DNA from: Aurantiacibacter sp. MUD11
GTDB taxonomy: Bacteria > Pseudomonadota > Alphaproteobacteria > Sphingomonadales > Sphingomonadaceae
Length of the DNA stretch: 64,000 nt
Assembly (NCBI RefSeq): GCF_026967575.1
Contig: NZ_CP114054.1
Coordinates: 372,001-436,000, forward strand
Reading direction: 5' to 3'
Positions 61,419 through 64,000 of the stretch are shown here, one piece after another; position 1 is the stretch's first letter; each line of letters starts with the position of its first letter. The position numbers and the translations under genes are program-made. The notes below the pieces were generated by a model, which did no database searches, was not told the origin of the DNA, and saw only the letters and a program-made list of their open reading frames with translations.

Positions 61419-62933
61419 CTATCCGCTGCGCGCGGCCGCCAGGTGCTCGGCGATGGTGCTGTTGTCCGGCGCCAGCCGGGCGGCACGTTCGAGCAGCTCG
61501 ATGCCCCGGGCGCGATCGGTGCCGGTCTGCACCATCAGCCATCCGGCGGTGTCCATGATGTTGGGCTGGTCCGGTGCCAGCTGCAGGGCCCGCTGCGCGA
61601 TTTCCAGGGCCTCCTCGGCCTCCCCTACCCGGCTCTTGGCATAGGCCAGGTTGTTCAGGACCATGGCGTTGGAATCGCCGGTCCAGCCCCGCAGGTCCTC
61701 ATAGGCGGCGATGGCAGCGCGCCAGCGACCGTTGCGAAGGTGCCCGTCTGCCTGCGCCAGCAGGTTGGCCACGCGTTCCTCGGGCGGCGCACTGGCAAGC
61801 GCGGCGCCAATATCGTCCGTGCGTCCCGCTGCGCGCGCGGCTTCGGCAAACAGGGCGAGGTCGCGCGGGGTGCCCTGTGCGCTGTTCGCCAGCGGACGAA
61901 TGGTGTCATAGGCGGCTGCGGCATTGCCGGTCGCCAGCTGCGCCCGTGCCAGCAGGCGACGCGCCTCCGCGCTCGCCGGAGCCTGCCGCGACAGCGCGGT
62001 CAGGCGCGGAAGGGCCAGTTCGGGGAGGTCCAGCTCCACCAGCGCGCGTGAATAGAGCAACTGCTGGCGCGCGTCGTCGCGATCCTCGTCCGCCTGCAGG
62101 ATTTCGCGTACCTCGCGCCAGTCACCCTCTTCGGCCGCCAGGCGTGCCGTGAGATAGCGAAGGTCCGGGTCTTCGGGGTTGCGCTTCGTGGCATCCTCGA
62201 TCAGCGGACGCGCCTCGGCCAGCCGGCCACTGTCGCCCAGCACGCCGATGCGACCCAACAGGGCAGCGCGCGACTCCGGCCAGGCTTCATGGGCCCGTTC
62301 GAAGAAGCGCAAGGCTTCGCCAGTTGCGCCACGGAACTGGGCGATCTGGGCACTGGCAAGCAGCGCATCGAGACCTTCGGGATCGGCTTCGCGCGCCTGC
62401 CGCGCCAGTTCCACTGCGCGCCCGGCATTGCCGCGCTGATATTCGAAACGGGCATAGTCCGCGTAGAGTCGTGAGCGGTTGCCGCTGGCCGCTGCCCCGC
62501 GGGCAAAAGCCTCCGCCGCGGCCTCGGCGCCTCCCAGGCCCAGATGCGCCAAGGCGGCGATCCGCAGGCCCTCGGCGCTGCCAACCGATTCCCCGGCGGC
62601 GAGCGCGCTTTCCCACTCGCCCTGCAACACCATGGCCTCGGCCAGCAGCAGGTTGAAATCGTCGGGGCGCTGCCCTGTCGCGGCCAGGCGGTCGAGTGTG
62701 GCGCGGGCGGCCTCGCCATTGCCCATCTGCAATTGCGTGCGTGCCATCAGTTCCAGTACGACGGGGTTGGCCTCGTCTTCCTGCAACAGCGCACCAAGGT
62801 CCAGCCGGGCTTCGTTGAAGCGATGCTCGGCATAGGCCTGCTCGGCACGGTCAAGGCGTTCTTCAGGTGAAACACCACAGGCTGCCAGGACCAGTGCCAA
62901 CGCGCCGATGGTGGAATTGCGGAGTGTCTTCAT
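61419..62933 (-). CDS. TPR lipoprotein, paralogue B beside the PEP-CTERM gene
   Basis: The predicted 504-residue lipoprotein (LAAC, C19) is made almost entirely of TPR-like repeats, ending in the well-kept unit NAMVLNNLAYAKSRVGEAEEALEIAQRALQLAPDQPN. An in-frame ATG at 62945 is an alternative start. It is longer than paralogue A but shares its N-terminal arrangement. It converges on the PEP-CTERM gene and is divergent from ychF. A scaffold role for exopolysaccharide or PEP-CTERM export is the family-based guess. Confidence 0.85.
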   Translation of the reverse strand: MKTLRNSTIGALALVLAACGVSPEERLDRAEQAYAEHRFNEARLDLGALLQEDEANPVVLELMARTQLQMGNGEAARATLDRLAATGQRPDDFNLLLAEAMVLQGEWESALAAGESVGSAEGLRIAALAHLGLGGAEAAAEAFARGAAASGNRSRLYADYARFEYQRGNAGRAVELARQAREADPEGLDALLASAQIAQFRGATGEALRFFERAHEAWPESRAALLGRIGVLGDSGRLAEARPLIEDATKRNPEDPDLRYLTARLAAEEGDWREVREILQADEDRDDARQQLLYSRALVELDLPELALPRLTALSRQAPASAEARRLLARAQLATGNAAAAYDTIRPLANSAQGTPRDLALFAEAARAAGRTDDIGAALASAPPEERVANLLAQADGHLRNGRWRAAIAAYEDLRGWTGDSNAMVLNNLAYAKSRVGEAEEALEIAQRALQLAPDQPNIMDTAGWLMVQTGTDRARGIELLERAARLAPDNSTIAEHLAAARSG

Positions 62934-63054
62934 GGCAACCGCCATAGGCCGAAATGGTTGAGAACCCCTTCACCACGGCAATGCTGGTATTGTGCCCGCG
63001 TGGCGGCTAAGGCGCGCGCAACTGACATCCAATTCGCACAAAGGCACGAAACCC

Positions 63055-64000
63055 ATGGGATTCCGCTGCGGGATCGTCGGCCTGCCCAACGTCGGCAAGT
63101 CGACCCTGTTCAACGCTCTTACCGAAACGCAGGCCGCACAGGCCGCGAACTATCCGTTCTGCACGATCGAGCCCAATGTCGGGCAGGTCGCCGTGCCCGA
63201 TGCGCGGCTCGAGAAGATTGCCGAGATCGCCAAGAGCGCGAAGGTGATCCACACCCAGCTGAGCTTCGTCGACATCGCCGGCCTGGTGAAAGGCGCCAGC
63301 GCGGGCGAAGGCCTGGGCAACCAGTTCCTCGGCAACATCCGCGAGGTGGACGCCATCGTCCACGTGCTGCGCTGCTTCGAGGACGACGACATCCAGCACG
63401 TCGCCAACAAGGTGGACCCGATCGCCGATGCCGAGGTGGTCGAGACCGAGCTGATGCTGGCGGACCTCGAAAGCCTGGAAAAGCGTGTCGAGAACGCCAA
63501 GCGCCGGGCCACCAGCGGGGACAAGGAAGCCAAGGCGCTCGCCAGCGTGCTGGGCCAGGCGCTGGACCTGCTGCGCGATGGCAAGCCCGCGCGCCTGACG
63601 GAACCGAAGGACGACGAGGAAGCACGCCTGTTCGAACAGGCCCAGCTGCTCACGGCCAAGCCTGTGCTCTACGTCTGCAACGTCGCCGAAGACGAGGCGG
63701 CGACCGGCAATGCGCTGTCCGAGAAGGTGTTCGAGAAGGCCAAGGCCGAAGGTGCCGAAGCCGTGGTCGTGTCGGCCGCGATCGAGGCCGAGCTGGTCGG
63801 CATGGACCCGGAAGACCGCAAGGAATACCTCGCTGAGCTGGGCCTCGAGGAAAGCGGCCTCGCCCGCGTGATCCGCGCCGGCTACGCACTGCTGGACCTG
63901 AAGACCTTCTTCACCGCCGGCCCGAAGGAAGCCCGCGCGTGGACCACGCCGGCCGAGGCCAAGGCGCCGCAGGCTGCCGGTGAAATCCACACCGATTTCG
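63055..64000 (+). CDS. ychF: Ribosome-binding ATPase YchF (Obg family), cut by window edge
   Basis: The first 315 residues of a protein of about 366 are visible. The P-loop is GLPNVGKST at 9-17, followed by FVDIAGLVKGAS (switch/G3). YchF prefers ATP because its G4 motif departs from NKxD; here it reads NVAE. A central coiled coil (about 125-180) and the start of the TGS domain follow. YchF binds ribosomes and takes part in stress responses. The open frame continues past 64000. Confidence 0.95.
   Translation, partial: MGFRCGIVGLPNVGKSTLFNALTETQAAQAANYPFCTIEPNVGQVAVPDARLEKIAEIAKSAKVIHTQLSFVDIAGLVKGASAGEGLGNQFLGNIREVDAIVHVLRCFEDDDIQHVANKVDPIADAEVVETELMLADLESLEKRVENAKRRATSGDKEAKALASVLGQALDLLRDGKPARLTEPKDDEEARLFEQAQLLTAKPVLYVCNVAEDEAATGNALSEKVFEKAKAEGAEAVVVSAAIEAELVGMDPEDRKEYLAELGLEESGLARVIRAGYALLDLKTFFTAGPKEARAWTTPAEAKAPQAAGEIHTDF

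Overview
The window reads as chromosomal DNA of a GC-rich alphaproteobacterium of the order Sphingomonadales, most likely the Erythrobacteraceae. The clues are a short class II ProRS, a PhaR regulator, separate dnaKJ and hrcA-grpE loci, a glutathione transferase of the sphingomonad beta-etherase (LigF) type, and a PEP-CTERM protein with a VPAPG motif. I see no tRNA, rRNA, IS element, prophage, CRISPR or plasmid signature. Genus-level placement is not possible from sequence reading alone. Genes are tightly packed, with many 1-4 bp overlaps.

Layout. 1-2.4 kb: RNase R (cut by the window edge) and an exported M28 peptidase, divergent from an exported M3 peptidase (2.6-4.5 kb). 4.6-6.8 kb: proS and phaR. 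6.8-13.1 kb (minus): a run radA - cvpA - IscU-like - MFS transporter - unknown exported protein - alr. 13.2-15.5 kb: a patatin-like protein whose stop codon overlaps that of dnaJ. 15.5-18.7 kb: dnaK-dnaJ behind an excellent sigma-32 type promoter. 18.8-21.8 kb: copper chaperone lipoprotein, HEXXH protein, indoleamine-2,3-dioxygenase-like haem enzyme and an isochorismatase-fold hydrolase. 21.8-24.9 kb: hrcA-grpE (minus), rph-rdgB (plus). 24.8-28.1 kb: CAP-domain protein, hemW-xerC, DedA. 28.1-31.5 kb: gshB, yraN and rsmI, divergent from an LppC/LpoA-like lipoprotein. 31.5-36.3 kb: parE, a serine beta-lactamase-fold protein, a soluble MCP-like protein. 36.4-39.3 kb: LigF-type GST, small exported protein, DUF1343 (NamZ type), DOMON-like. 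39.3-44.8 kb: tyrS, PilZ, MFS exporter, cysK, dienelactone hydrolase, Asp/Asn hydroxylase. 44.8-47.2 kb: acyl-CoA dehydrogenase, hisI, then a gene-free stretch with a run of hairpins ending in a terminator (candidate ncRNA). 47.2-54.6 kb: comF, methyltransferase, ppdK, glyS, glyQ. 54.7-57.6 kb: three tandem TraB/GumN proteins. 57.7-59.4 kb: rplY, small exported protein, pth. 59.4-62.9 kb: a PEP-CTERM 'cistern'-type protein with a full-consensus sigma-54 promoter, flanked by two paralogous TPR lipoproteins. 63.1 kb-end: ychF (cut by the edge).

Most genes are housekeeping: translation (proS, tyrS, glyQS, pth, rplY, rsmI, ychF), protein folding (dnaKJ, grpE, hrcA), DNA maintenance (radA, parE, xerC) and nucleotide or RNA hygiene (rph, rdgB, rnr). 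The points of most interest are the sigma-54/PEP-CTERM/TPR locus, the IDO-isochorismatase pair with a hairpin that hides the second gene's ribosome site, the structured intergenic region at 47.05-47.24 kb, the TraB/GumN triplet, and a probable AUU start for hisI.
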